Shown here: one piece after another, positions 34,542-45,489 of the stretch | Position numbering within the stretch: the first letter of the stretch is position 1 | Layout of the letters: each line of letters starts with the position of its first letter | Source: Boesenbergia rotunda | Taxonomy: Eukaryota > Streptophyta > Magnoliopsida > Zingiberales > Zingiberaceae | Length of the DNA: 64,000 nucleotides | Assembly (NCBI GenBank): GCA_024364735.1 | Contig: JAGFNQ010004032.1 | Coordinates: forward strand, 54,133 to 118,132 | Direction of reading: 5' to 3' | Notes under the pieces: generated by a model | What the model was told of the DNA's origin: nothing | What the model saw: the letters and a program-made list of their open reading frames with translations, nothing else | The model's database searches: none | Made by a program: the position numbers and the translations under genes

Positions 34542-35630
34542 ATCTCCCCCTTTTTTGATGTTTGGCAATTCGTTTAAGTTAGGGAAAGCAAGATAGTAGT
34601 AAATAGCAAAAACCATGCTAAATGAATGCATATGCAATGCATAACTGGATCCTATCCCAAGGCATCCCACACCTAACCCTCCAAGTTAGGAATTTTACAC
34701 CTAGCCCTCCAAGCTAGGACTTTCACCACCTAACCCTCCAAGTTAGGATTTTCCCACACCTAGCCCTCCAAGCTAGGATTTTCTACCAAACTGGGCTTTT
34801 TAAAGCTTCTCCCAAGCTCCCCTTACACTGGACTTACAAAGGCTTTTTAAGAACCTCTCCAAGGTTCCCCTTACGCCAAAAGTGGAGCAACCATGCTCCC
34901 CCTTAATCTCAACTCCCCCTAAACCTAGGGTTTCTAGCAAAGGTAAGTTTGGTTTTCCCACTTAAACTCAAACTTCTCCCCCTTTGCCATACATCAAAAA
35001 GACCCCAATAATATCCCAATTATTGGTTCTTTTAATCCCCAATTATCATAAACAATGTGTAATAGCCCCTCATACACTTGTTTTGCACCATTTGGACCCC
35101 AAACCAGCTGCTGATACAAAAATTGGCCTTGACCAGTCGACTGCCAAAATGGCAGTCGACTGATACTCTGAAAGTCTGAAATTTCAACATTTCTGACGTA
35201 CTTCAGAAATGCGCCAAAAATTTCACAAATCTCCAAAAATTCCCAAATTTTATGGAGAGGTTTGTGGTACCCATATCTACTTGGAAAAAAATACATTCCA
35301 AAATGTATCTATAACCATTCCCAAGTTTGACACAAAACCCAAAACTAGCCAAAAACTTCAATCAAACCTTGACCTAAAGTCCTAGTTTTGGTTTCCTCTT
35401 GATGTCTTTGCCCATGCCACCCCACAATGCATCCCTAGCATTGATTTACATGACAATTACACACCAAAAACTAATTTTCATGCAATATGACCCCAATATC
35501 ATATTTTCATGCATGAAACTCAAAAACACTGTGCCAAAACCCAAGAATTGAGACTCAAGTCCATCTCCAATTCTTTTGGCACACTCCATGGTCCATCTAG
35601 ACCACTAGGAGCACCCCTCCTAAGTTCAAT
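34542..35630 (-). other. Non-coding region between gag and 3' LTR of the gag-only element
   Basis: No ORF with coding character on either strand. It holds a hairpin array (34672-34777), a further GACCAGTCGACTGCC/GGCAGTCGACTG inverted repeat near 35130-35163, and the polypurine tract at its left end. A homologous region sits at 58373-59424 in the related element, so the sequence is conserved without coding. Confidence 0.7.
34672..34777 (-). repeat. Array of four short hairpins with two alternating stems
   Basis: Alternating CCTAAC-CCTCCAA-GTTAGG and CCTAGC-CCTCCAA-GCTAGG, about 28 bases apart. The loop is constant and the stem changes on both sides together. The related element has three such units at 58499-58579. 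Confidence 0.9.
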
Positions 35631-37310
35631 TCACCATATATCCCAAAGGCTTCTAGAGCTCTCCCTTGAGCTCTTAGCCCTAGCCACCTCCCTAGGTGAC
35701 TCAACAAATGCTAAACCACACCGGTGAACCTCCGGTGACTCTTGGCCTACGAACTCAACCCTCTTAACCTTGGACCCCTTATCCTTAGTTAAGACCTTTT
35801 CATTTCCTTTTGATGGCATTCCCTTGCCATTCTTGCACTCCCCCTTCTTGCCATAATCATATGCTACCCTAGCATATCTCTTTTCCTTGGCATGGGAGAC
35901 CCTAGATCGGTATCCTAGACCCGATCTATCATTGTTGGGTATTAGACCACCCAACACCATATCCAAACCCTTAGATCCAATAGTGAATCTCTCTAGGGTT
36001 TTCTCTAACCTCTCAAGCTTTTCCCTTAAAGTTTGATTTTCCCATTCTAGGTTCCTAAACCTAGAATCCACATGCCCATTTTGGATATTCCTAGAACTAC
36101 CCATTTTCTTAGGCATTTGTTTCCCTCCCTTGGGATTAATGCCTTTAGCCTTGGATACACAGGTCTTAGATTTACCATGATGCATGCTTTTCTTAGGATA
36201 TGTATCTACCTTGTTATCCTTATTCCTATCATGATATTTAAAACCATGGTTATGCATAAGCAAACAATTCTCATTAATTCTAGTATGCATGCATGAATAA
36301 TTAGCTCTATTTTTCTCATGCATAGAGGAACTCAAATTAGAGTTACACTTTAACTTAGGGTTAGAAATTACCTCCCTTACCTTTGAAGTTTCTCCTTGTT
36401 GTGAACTTCTCTTCTTCCTTTGCTCCTTCTCCCATCTTCTCAAGTGCTCCATCTTCTTGAGTTTTCCACTCTTTGGGCACTTGGTGTGGTAGTGTCCTAG
36501 CTCACCACACGTAAAGCATCGAATTTTCTTTTTCTTTTCCTGAGCTTCTCCAATCCTACAACCCACATTAGATTTAAAAGAACTTGAAATAGGTTTGGAT
36601 TTTACCTCCTTTTTACCTTTTGGACACTTATCTTTGTAGTGTCCCTTTTCGTTGCAACCAAAGCATGTGATATGTTCCTTCTTCCTTGCTTTGGTGGAGG
36701 TTGGAGCTTCTTCTTGCTCCGGTATGGAAGTGGGTATCTCCTCCCCCTCAATCCTTGAGGTTGTGACCTCTTCCTCTTCCTCCCTTGATGAAGTGGATGA
36801 CCTTTCACTTTCTTGTGCCACTTCACTTGAGGAGATGGATACCTCTTTTCCTTTTTCCTTTTTCTCCTCTTCTTCGGATGTTAAACTTCTTTCTTCATCC
36901 GATTTGTCCTCTTCCTCTTCTTGGGCCATTAAGCTCACTTTATTAGGCTTTTCTACTTCTTGAATTTGTGTAGGATTTTCATGGAATGCTACCATCTTGT
37001 TCCATAAATCGTGTGCATTTTGATATTCACCTACACCGCTAATTATATCATTAGGCAAAACCGTAAGCAATATTGAAATTACCTTCTCATTTGCCTTTGA
37101 TTGCGTTTGTTGCTCCTTGGTCCAATATCTTGGTCGAAGCTTCTTCCCATGCTTATCTCTCGGAACTTCAAATGGATGTGTTAGTGCAATCATTAAATCC
37201 CAATCCATATTAAACCATACCTCTATTCGCATCCTCCAATAATCAAAACTTTCTCGATCGTAAGGAGGTGGAATGTTGATGTCGTCCCCTAAGCGCTCTT
37301 CACGCGCCAT
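35631..37310 (-). CDS. Copia-type Gag of the gag-only element, intact, 559 residues
   Basis: Nucleocapsid/capsid protein expected to form particles and package element RNA. ATG at 37310 (MAREERLGDD) is chosen. The frame is open to the LTR but has no earlier ATG. The N-terminal about 130 residues are UBN2-like (INIPPPYDRESFDYWRMRIE, WTKEQQ, NAHDLWNKM). An acidic Glu/Ser-rich linker follows, then CCHC knuckle 1 (CFGCNEKGHYKDKC) and knuckle 2 (CFTCGELGHYHTKC), a basic region, and a Leu/Glu heptad segment (RNLEWENQTLREKLERLEK) that may dimerise. It has no stops or shifts, unlike its relatives at 8321 and 59425. No protease or RT follows before TAG. Confidence 0.9.
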   Translation of the reverse strand: MAREERLGDDINIPPPYDRESFDYWRMRIEVWFNMDWDLMIALTHPFEVPRDKHGKKLRPRYWTKEQQTQSKANEKVISILLTVLPNDIISGVGEYQNAHDLWNKMVAFHENPTQIQEVEKPNKVSLMAQEEEEDKSDEERSLTSEEEEKKEKGKEVSISSSEVAQESERSSTSSREEEEEVTTSRIEGEEIPTSIPEQEEAPTSTKARKKEHITCFGCNEKGHYKDKCPKGKKEVKSKPISSSFKSNVGCRIGEAQEKKKKIRCFTCGELGHYHTKCPKSGKLKKMEHLRRWEKEQRKKRSSQQGETSKVREVISNPKLKCNSNLSSSMHEKNRANYSCMHTRINENCLLMHNHGFKYHDRNKDNKVDTYPKKSMHHGKSKTCVSKAKGINPKGGKQMPKKMGSSRNIQNGHVDSRFRNLEWENQTLREKLERLEKTLERFTIGSKGLDMVLGGLIPNNDRSGLGYRSRVSHAKEKRYARVAYDYGKKGECKNGKGMPSKGNEKVLTKDKGSKVKRVEFVGQESPEVHRCGLAFVESPREVARAKSSRESSRSLWDIW

Positions 37311-37363
37311 CTTCTCTAGCCTTTTGCTCTCTCGGCGGTTAGTCCAATCGAGAGCGATCCTTC

Positions 37364-37375
37364 GCTCTGATACCA
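37364..37375 (-). promoter_or_regulatory. Primer-binding site of the gag-only element
   Basis: Reverse complement reads TGGTATCAGAGC, two bases from the LTR start at 37378. It is still usable in sequence terms. Confidence 0.92.
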
Positions 37376-37377
37376 AT

Positions 37378-38368
37378 TGTAAGATCGTTGTCGTCCGCTA
37401 GAAGTGGGGTGAATAGCGATTTCCGGTTCGTTCTTGTACCTACGTTGTTAGTTGCACAGCGGAAAACAATAATGAAAAGAACAAACAACGCTAACAAACC
37501 GTATTTAGTTGGTATCCACCCCGGCCGGGTGACTAATCCAACAATCCGTCGGTGGATCACTCCCCGGATAACCTCCGACTATTACGTGTCGCTCCTTGTG
37601 GGTGGAGAAACCTCACCACAACACCAACCAAAGCTCTGGACACGAAGACTACTAACTTGCCCTTAACCAAGACAAGTTTCGTCAAGAAAATCAGCCACCC
37701 CGAAGTCCTCTTTAAATAGGACTCGGGGCTGTTTTCTCGCTACCAGTCGACTGCCCCCAGGGCAGTCGACTAGTGCCAGCCAAATTAGACCGTTGACACT
37801 CCCAACGTTCGAATTTGCCAGCTCACCAGCCACCTACCAGTCGACTGCCCCCAGGGCAGTCGACTGGTACCAGGCCAGAACCCTTCTGTGAGTTTTATCA
37901 GTCGACTGCCCCAAGGGCAGTCGACTGCCCTACTCACTCACCTAGGATTTCCCTTCCCGAGTATATTTCACTCGCACTCGTACCCTCATGACTTGACTGA
38001 CTCCTCCACAGCAGCCTCGACTGTTGCCTTCGCACCCTCTTCATCTTCGGCCCTCGTCCCTCGGATGCGCACGCAAGCCTCCAGCTTGCATCCATGCCAC
38101 CCTTCACGTACGCCTTGAAGTCTGCGCCCATCAGCTCATCGTCCCTGCACTCCATGGTCCCTCAGATGCGCACGCCAGCCTTCAGCTGGCCTCCATGCCA
38201 TCCTTCACCGTACTGAGGCCGTCCAGTCAGGTCCATATGCGTAACCTGTACAACCTGCACACTCAACATACGCATATTAAATACAAGGGTAAACCTAACT
38301 TAAACCCTTTGCCCAAACATCAAAACCCATGGTCACACCTGACCATCTTAGGGCCGATTGCTCCAACA
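37378..38368 (-). repeat. 5' LTR of the gag-only element
   Basis: 991 bases, TGTAAGATCG to TTGCTCCAACA. It has the same three GTCGAC-centred inverted repeats as its partner. It is followed by the target duplication ACTTT. Confidence 0.93.
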
Positions 38369-38530
38369 ACTTTCATATTTCATATGATGATGCTATAGAC
38401 TTTTAGTTTGATCAACACAAACTTTTGTATCTCGATAAATGCTCATACATTATACAATCTATAATAAAATTATATCCTACTTCTATATCGCATATAAAAG
38501 TTTTCTAAACTTTGTACAATCTTTCGCACG

Positions 38531-38544
38531 TGGCTCTGATACCA
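38531..38544 (-). promoter_or_regulatory. Primer-binding site of the family-X element
   Basis: Reverse complement reads TGGTATCAGAGCCA, one base from the 5' LTR (38546). Confidence 0.92.
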
Positions 38545-38545
38545 C

Positions 38546-40221
38546 TGTAGGGATTTATAGGTAAAAACATTTAAAATCATAGCGGAAATAAGATCCCTCG
38601 AGCGATCCATGCGAAAGAAAAACTCATACAAAGTGATATACAATTCCTATCTTATAGGAATACCTTTGTCGCGTGCCCTTCGCTTATCCAGCTAGTCCTT
38701 TGGTTCGACGGATCTCTTGCACGTTCAAGTGTCCGTGCCTCTATGCGTATCCACACAAACACGATCTACGCCTCGGAGAAGAACCACCTTAATTGTGCTA
38801 CCAACTTGGGATGGTTCACAAAGCACAAGAACCTCCACTAGGGAGTTATAGACAAGGAGGAAGAATGAAGAGGAAGAGAGATGCCCCTATTAGCCTTTGA
38901 CAAGGAGAGGTATTTATACTCATCTAATAAATACCAAGGGTCTATGTCCCTTGAGCTCCTCTCATCTTAATGCTAATAAAACCCAATGAATACCAAGCCT
39001 CTTGGTATTCCTTGAGACTCTTAAAATTCTATTCATCTAATGAATAGAATGTCTCTTAACTTTCCTCTTAAATAATATTTATTAAACCTTTTAATGAATA
39101 TTATCCATAATTAAGTGGTTGAGTCTAATCTAGATGAGTCTAACTCAAATTAGACTCAATCCCATAATCTAATTGGATTCACTTGAGTCTAACTCAATTA
39201 ATACAATTCGAATCAAATCTTAGTTAAACCAAGATCAATTAATCTCTGAAGCATCGTGTCCTTAGTGTGTGACCCAATAGGTTCTCGTAACGTTGGCAAT
39301 GTGTCTAAACAACTTTAGACACAAAAGCAATAAGCGGCATCTAGCAATGCATCATTGCTACCCAAGTAACAAGAAAAGTCGAGATCCGACTAAACCTCCG
39401 TGACTATGATAATGTATGACCTTGTCCTTCTATCATTGATATCTAGATTGACCAATGAGGCATAGACCGTGTCATCCTCGATCAATCTTGTGTTTCTTGA
39501 TCCCCGAGTAGACTCACTTAAACAAATGAGCTCAATATCTCATATTGACTTTTTTGAGCATGACCGTGCGTTTTAGTAGTCCTACTCGATCAAGGGGCCC
39601 ACAGATATCACTCCCGTCATATGGGAGGGATAGATCCCACCTACATCATTCACATCCCTCCGCATAATTCATTACATACCCAGTGATCGCCTTTATAGTC
39701 CACCCTGTTACGGGTGACGTTTGACGATATCAAAGTACATAACTCCTTATGTAGGGAACCGTAGTGACTTCAGGTCTAAGGACTATTCATACCAATAGTC
39801 ACATGAGAAAGTTTATGACACTCATATGACAATCTATGAAACTTTCTCATGGCGGGTCAATTCAGTACACATTCTCCAATGTATACCCATGTGTCAACTT
39901 GATATCACATATCCATGACTTATGAGCTCAAGTCATCAGTTGACCTACATATTAGTCTCCATGCATTAATATTGTCCTTGAATATTAATACTTGACTAGG
40001 AATGGTTTAGAGTAATATTATCTACATCATCTCACTATCGATTCAACCAATCGATATGATGTAGATAAGAACCTACTACCCAAGGATATTATTATACTTA
40101 GTTATTTGACACAAATACATAGTATGTATAATAATCAATCATGCCTTTATTAATTATAGAATATGATACAAAATGTCCCTAGTCAATCATCACATAATTG
40201 GCTCTAGGGCTCCTACTAACA
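38546..40221 (-). repeat. 5' LTR of the family-X element (right copy)
   Basis: 1676 bases, TGTAGGGATT to CTACTAACA. It aligns end to end with 26786-28460. AGTAA, which follows, is the presumed target copy. Confidence 0.92.
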
Positions 40222-40944
40222 AGTAATACCTTTGTTGTTTGGAAACTTTTTTTTTGTTTGGCAAAGTGGAATAATTAACAGGAAGATTTATTTCGGAAAA
40301 ATTTTTATGTTAATTATACCATTCTTGCCAAACAAATATGATAAGCTAACTTAAATGATATTCTTTGTGAGCTCTTGTATCATATCAACAAGAATGCTGG
40401 TGCAAATTTGTGAATTGAGTGCATAGTTTGTGCAATGATTTTCCTTTAGCATGATTAAACCATCCATGAATATTTACTGTCATGTCAGTTCTTATTGGTT
40501 GCAACTCTTAGCACACATCGAGACTAAATTACTTTGGCATGCTTTTGTCATGTTTGCTACTCTTAACATTTACTGTCATGTTTGTGTGATAGTTTTCCTT
40601 GGTATGCTTATGCCTTTTAGTTGGTAATAGTGTTAGACTATTAGTAACAAATCACAAAGGTCATACAATAGAAATTTGCACGTCCATCATCGTTGTTTTG
40701 GTTGTCTGCAGTCTAATACTTTGGCAATTTGAGTTCAAATATTTTTTTTTGTGATCAAAATCAGAGTTTAATCCATGTAATATTCCTTTATTATCTGAAT
40801 AACTTATTAAAGGATTGTAAAGAGCATGATTTTACTTGAATTTACTTGAATTCACGTAATATTCCTTTATTGGCATGAGATCCACGTAATTTACTTGAAT
40901 TCCCCCAATCTTTAGATTGTAATGATCCACGTAATATTCCTTTA
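40222..40944 (+). other. CACTA intron sequence, no gene
   Basis: AT-rich DNA between the copia insertion and the MITE. Short direct repeats TTACTTGAATT and CACGTAATATTCCTTTA recur at 40835-40945. No coding ORF. Confidence 0.45.
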
Positions 40945-41188
40945 GAGCAATGACAGAGAGAGTGAAAATGGGAGAGTAAAAGCCATAGTGAATGATGTGA
41001 TATGACGTGACATTTTACATACACACGTTCGATTATCGCTTGGACATCATCGGCGGCCGAAGGTCGCCTCCCCGAATCAAATTATACCCTAGGGGGCACG
41101 GTGAACCCGTCGGAGTTCGTGCATGTAAGGTGCCACGTCATTCACTATGATTTTCACTTTCCCATTTTCACTCTCTCAATCATTATTC
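40945..41188. mobile_element. Mutator-type MITE
   Basis: Perfect 9-bp target duplication ATTCCTTTA (40936-40944 and 41189-41197), the Mutator signature. Long imperfect inverted repeats start GAGCAATGACAGAGAGAGTG on the left and GAATAATGATTGAGAGAGTG on the right (reverse complement), and extend about 50 bases through CATAGTGAATGA. A GC-rich core lies at 41040-41130. It is 244 bases with no coding capacity. Confidence 0.88.
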
Positions 41189-41629
41189 ATTCCTTTATTG
41201 GCTAGAATTTACTTGAATTTTTAAACAACCCTTCTGAATATGCTACATTGGCATGAAAAATAGCTTGGAATGAGAGATACTGAAAGATTTCGAATGAAAT
41301 TTATTAGGAATTTGCTAATCTAAAATAGTGAAATATTGAAACTGTAACATTACATTTGCTATATTGAATTGAATTTACTTGAGCTTTAATTTGAAATACT
41401 GAATTGTAAGATTATCTTTGTTATCTTTGCTACATTTGTTACATTATATATTTGCTAAAAGATCTATTTGTAAGGAGAGATACTCTTTGCATCATTATTT
41501 ACTATCAAATCATATTATGTATAAGGAAATAATGATTTTTTCTTTCATTTCATTTTTTATAATAATTATTGATTATTTATTCACCTGCGATATTATTTAT
41601 AATCATTGATTACTTATTAAATTTGATGC

Positions 41630-42738
41630 AGTTGAGATATAATTGGGATAATTTTACAGACAGAAATGAAAAAGGTATGGAATGAAAATGCAAGTGAGAG
41701 ATATAGGGCACCCATTCATTTGGCTAAGAAAGCAGCATTATCATCTGCACAAGAAGATTTAGGAAGAGAACCAAACATTAGATATGATAGGTAGGGGACC
41801 TGATTGGATAGAAGCTACTATATGGAATGACTTGGTTAAAACTCTTTGAAATAAAGATCACAAAATCAAATGTGAAATTGCATGTAAGAATAGAATGACA
41901 GCGAAGGATAGGTCTTACTACCAAACATACTGGGGGTTCAATTTTTTTTGGAGCACATCGTGAGAGAATGGTATACCTCTTTTTCTAACACATTTATTGC
42001 AATAATTTGCACATCTCATAAATTTATGAAAATCAATGTGTCTCATTTGTTCTATTTTATATTGACATATATTAGGTATGATTGTAGAAAAATGATTTGG
42101 GATGAGAAGTTGATGAATTTGAGTTTTTTGAACGAATGCATAAAAGAAAGCAAAGTATTGGAGAGTTTGTGGACAACAAATCGGCTTGAGTTAGTGTAAG
42201 TAAACATATTTCATTAATTTTTTATTATCTGTATTAATCCTTGTTCATGCTAATATTTATTAAACTAATATAAATTATTTGTATATGGACAGAAACAATA
42301 TAAAGAGAGACAAAATGTTGATCATCACTCTACTCAACCATCATTCAATTTAAAATCATGGTGCGATGTGGTGGGCGGCCCATGTAAGGGGAGGGTGTAC
42401 GGATTTGGACGCAATCAACACTTTAGAAGATTATACAATGAAAGTTCTAATGAAATATGCTCCAATGAGAAGAACAAAGAATTATCCCAAGAAATCGAAG
42501 ACATGTGTGCTAAAAGCAAGAGGATGGAGAAAGAAATTATTGAAAGCAAAAATAAATTGGAATCCGTTATCATGGAAAATAGGCAAAGGGAAGAACAACT
42601 TATGGAGGAAAGTAGGCAAAGAGAAGAAAATCTAAAGGAATGGTTCGGAAAATGATTCAAGAGGTGGGATATACAAATCATTTATATCTAAGAGGATCTG
42701 ATCCCCGTGAGTGTCGTGATAGACGACATAAAGATTAA
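41630..42738 (+). pseudogene. CACTA second gene, Transposase_24-like, 3' part
   Basis: After the copia insertion the frame resumes with NWDNFTDRNEKG, then NASERYRAPIHLAKKAALS, CKNRMTAKDRSYYQTYWG, KMIWDEKLMNLSFLNECIKE and GPCKGRVYGFGRNQHFRR, all Transposase_24 blocks. It ends in a Glu/Lys/Arg coiled coil (42450-42660) and RGSDPRECRDRRHKD before TAA at 42736-42738. Stops at about 41793 and 41849 and the 13.4 kb insertion make it a pseudogene. Confidence 0.75.
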
Positions 42739-43315
42739 ATTACTTTATCTTTGATGAATGGATAAATATATTTGAATTATATGAATATTTATTTATTTCA
42801 GTGTTAATTGTAGAATACTTTTGCATTGACAAGTAATTATTTTAAATATTCTTAATTTGTTTGAAATGTGTAATTATTTCTCGTAAACTATTACGTTTTA
42901 AATTTAGTGAAATTTAAAAATGAAATTATATATAGATTTATAAATTGATTAAAATAATATTTACTCTGTCATTTAAAACAAAAATTTGAGACGGAATTTA
43001 TATACTAATTTATAAACAAAATTATAAATGAATTTATAAACGAACTAAAATTATATTTGTCGTGTAGTTTGAGATAGACTAATGACAAATTTAAAATACA
43101 ATTAGAAACAATTTTTTAAAAAAAAATAATTTCATTTTCTCAAATTATAAACAGTTTTACAATCCGTTTTTAAAATTAAAGATGGAATATGTCCATTTCA
43201 AATTTAGCCACGGGGCTTTTAGTAACGGATTTTTGAAACGGAATATTCCGTCTCAAATATTCATTGGAAACGGAATAATGACTTTCAGAGATGGAATTTT
43301 TCGTCTCTGAAACCC
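42739..43315 (+). other. CACTA 3' non-coding and subterminal region
   Basis: AT-rich. Repeated AATTTATAAA and GAGACGGAATTTATA-like motifs from 42970 become GAAACGGAAT and GTCTCAAAT motifs toward the terminus. This fits subterminal repeats. No gene. Confidence 0.6.
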
Positions 43316-43330
43316 TGTTTTCTTGTAGTG
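43316..43330 (-). repeat. CACTA 3' terminal inverted repeat
   Basis: TGTTTTCTTGTAGTG. Internal to it lie repeated GAAACGGAAT/ATTCCGTCTC and GAGATGGAATTTTTCGTCTC blocks (43200-43310). These are probable subterminal motifs of the kind bound by the accessory CACTA protein. Confidence 0.95.
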
Positions 43331-43437
43331 ATATAAAGTAAGTATAATAACTAAACTTTGCTTTTATTAATAATAGAATATGATATAAAAATTCCTAGTC
43401 AATCATCACATAATTAATTCTAGGGCTCTTACTAATA
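43331..43437 (-). repeat. Family-X copia LTR, right piece
   Basis: Begins with ATA, the duplicated CACTA target, then AAAGTAAGTATAATAA and CCTAGTCAATCATCACATAA. These continue the LTR interrupted at 12563, compared with 28355-28460. It ends ACTAATA where intact copies have CTAACA. Confidence 0.75.
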
Positions 43438-44743
43438 ATAGCACAGAAAATCTCCTTGCAACCATGCATCACATGTAACCTTACTTTTGGAATCACCTTC
43501 CGTAGTAGCTAGTCAGTCTTCATGCAAAAACCATACGAGGTTTAGCATTGTGATAGAACAACATCTTCTACTGTCATCGTTTGAAGTCGGCTTCGTTGAT
43601 CTTCTCCAGCTTCTCTCCGTGTGGAACGGTGGTCAGAACGTCATTGATTAAGGTTATATTAATTTGCTCAATATCATTTTACGATTGTGAGTCAGTTGTT
43701 GTCGTCGAGAGGATGCAAACTGATATAAGATATATATATCTCCGTAAAACGATATTGATCCGCTACAGGTGTTCACGGATAGCAGTAAGTGAACCTTCTC
43801 GTAGGCTTTTTGGACTCTGGATGCAGAAGATGAGATGCATGCTTTTTGGACTATGGATGATTGAATGAATGATTCCAACATCTAGAGGATTCTATTTATA
43901 CAAGGAGAAGAGGTGAGGTACCCTTTGATGAGTGGTTGTGACCTTTGGTTTAGGATTTATCTAGGTTATTCGATCTGGAGTGTTGTAAACCTTCAGATAG
44001 CCCTTTGATCTAAGCCGCAAGATCTAGATAGTTGTAACCCTTCAGATCCCTTTTTGATCACAGCTGCCAGATTCGATCTAACGCTTCAGATCAAGTGTCA
44101 TCACCAACAGTCAGATCGTGACTCTTCTCGATCAACGCTCCAGATCGTGTCATGTGCGCGTGCGTGGGTGGTGGGTCGCGGGCTCACAGGTGCGAGCACC
44201 TGCTCGCCTGTGAGAAGATAACACCTGTGTTTTTCATTTTTAACTCCATTAACACAGCAACACATATGAAGAAGTAAGCACTCTTGGAATTTACAGATAT
44301 GGGACTATTCCCTATCTATTTCCTTCTATGTTATTTTTTAGCTGACTTTAAACAATTAATTACTTATTCATCCGTAATCGATTTTGAGCAAATTAATAGT
44401 CTAGATTTATTTACGTGAAATGTAAATTTCGTTTTTGAAGTCAATTCAGACTTTCATCAATTGATGGCATCCTAATTTTTTTTTGCAAAATTGTATTTGA
44501 TCATTAAGACCAAATATCCAACAATCTTTTTACATGACATCGATTCAACTATGGTATGGTATGGTGGTAGTTAAAGTTCTGATATACTAGTGAAATAGAG
44601 CAATCAACTATGAATTTAAAATTATAATGTTTTGGTTTGATGGAATTTAGAGATACAATAGTTGATTGATGGTGCAATTGAGTAACAACCTAGTTAGAAA
44701 AGGATTTGGTTGGTAGATAAGCAGTTGTTTTAATGGTTAATAG
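43438..44743. other. Unassigned region, no gene recognised
   Basis: Mixed composition. Contains a run of GATCTAGAT, CTTCAGATC and CAGATCGTG motifs (43970-44150) and a GC-rich GTGGGTGGTGGGTCGCGGGC stretch near 44165. Short ORFs on both strands have no recognisable domain. It may be an old LTR fragment, but I see no termini. Confidence 0.3.
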
Positions 44744-45419
44744 GAGAAAACTCTCCAATCATAAATTGCCCTTTCCATGCACTCCCCACTTGATAGATTC
44801 TTTGCATTCACTCCCTGATGAATTGAGTATAAAAGAGTGAAAACTCAGTATACATTGTAAAAATTTGAGTATAAATTGTTTGAGATTGAGTACTAATTTA
44901 AGAAATTTGAGTACAAAGTTTCGGTGACCCCTCATGTGAAAATCTTGATGTGATGAGTATAAAAGAGTGAAAATTCAATATACGTTATAAAGATTTGAGT
45001 ATAAATTGTTTGAGATTGAGTACTAATTTAAGAAATTTGAATATAAAATTTTGGTGATCCCTCATGTGAAAATCTTGATGTGGTGGATGCAACCTCACAT
45101 ACTCAAATTTCTAAATTTTATACTCAAATTTTTTCAAATAATACTCAATCTAAATCAATTCATACTTAAATTTTGATAATGTATATTGAAATTTTTACTA
45201 TATACTGAAATAATGTATACTCAAATTTCTTAAATTAGTACTCAATCTCAAATAATTTATACTCAAATCTTTACGATTTATACTGAATTTTTACTCTTTT
45301 ATACTGATAAAAAAATAACACACAAAACTATCTTGTCAATCCCATCAGGGAGTGCATGCAAAGAAATTTTCGGTTGGGGAGTGTATGCAAAGCCCAGTTT
45401 GATGTTGGGGAGTTTTCTC
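44744..45419. mobile_element. Inverted-repeat (MITE-like) element
   Basis: The ends GAGAAAACTCTCCAA and TTGGGGAGTTTTCTC are inverted copies. Further inside, GCACTCCC and GGGAGTGCATGCAAAG also pair. The interior is made of GAGTATAAATTGTTTGAGATT and GAGTACTAATTTAAGAAATT units in direct and inverted orientation. It could fold into a long hairpin. No clear target duplication, so superfamily is open. Confidence 0.6.
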
Positions 45420-45489
45420 AAATTTTTCCTTGTTTTAAACTCAAATTAAGTCGATTGATTGTGAATTACAAATCGGCTTATGACACAGT

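Larger units (their letters stand above)
33551..38368 (-). mobile_element. Complete gag-only LTR retroelement (TR-GAG type)
   Basis: Both LTRs are 991 bases (33551-34541 and 37378-38368) and differ at about 17 positions by eye. The target duplication is perfect, ACTTT (33546-33550 and 38369-38373). On the minus strand the order is LTR, primer site, one intact Gag ORF, about 1.1 kb of non-coding DNA, polypurine tract AAAAAAGGGGGAGAT, LTR. There is no protease, integrase, RT or RNase H. Such terminal-repeat elements with only Gag are known in plants and must borrow pol in trans. Confidence 0.93.
26786..40221 (-). mobile_element. Family-X Ty1/copia element, full length, decayed, with a nested gag-only element
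   Basis: LTRs of 1675 (26786-28460) and 1676 bases (38546-40221) start TGTAGGGAT and end CTAACA. The flanks AATAA and AGTAA look like a target duplication with one mutation. Primer site 38531-38544, Gag at 31674-32437 and pol at 28481-31660 all read on the minus strand. Without the nested insertion at 33551-38368 it is about 8.6 kb. It inserted in an intron of the CACTA second gene. Confidence 0.92.
12564..43330 (+). mobile_element. CACTA (En/Spm) DNA transposon with nested insertions
   Basis: 15-bp perfect terminal inverted repeats CACTACAAGAAAACA, flanked by the 3-bp target duplication ATA (12561-12563 and 43331-43333), as expected for the superfamily. It carries a TNP2-type transposase and a Transposase_24-type second gene, both on the + strand and both broken. 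Removing the insertions at 15260-19929, 20681-22118 and 26786-40221 leaves about 11.2 kb, a normal size for an autonomous CACTA. Movement now would need transposase from another copy. Confidence 0.9.
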
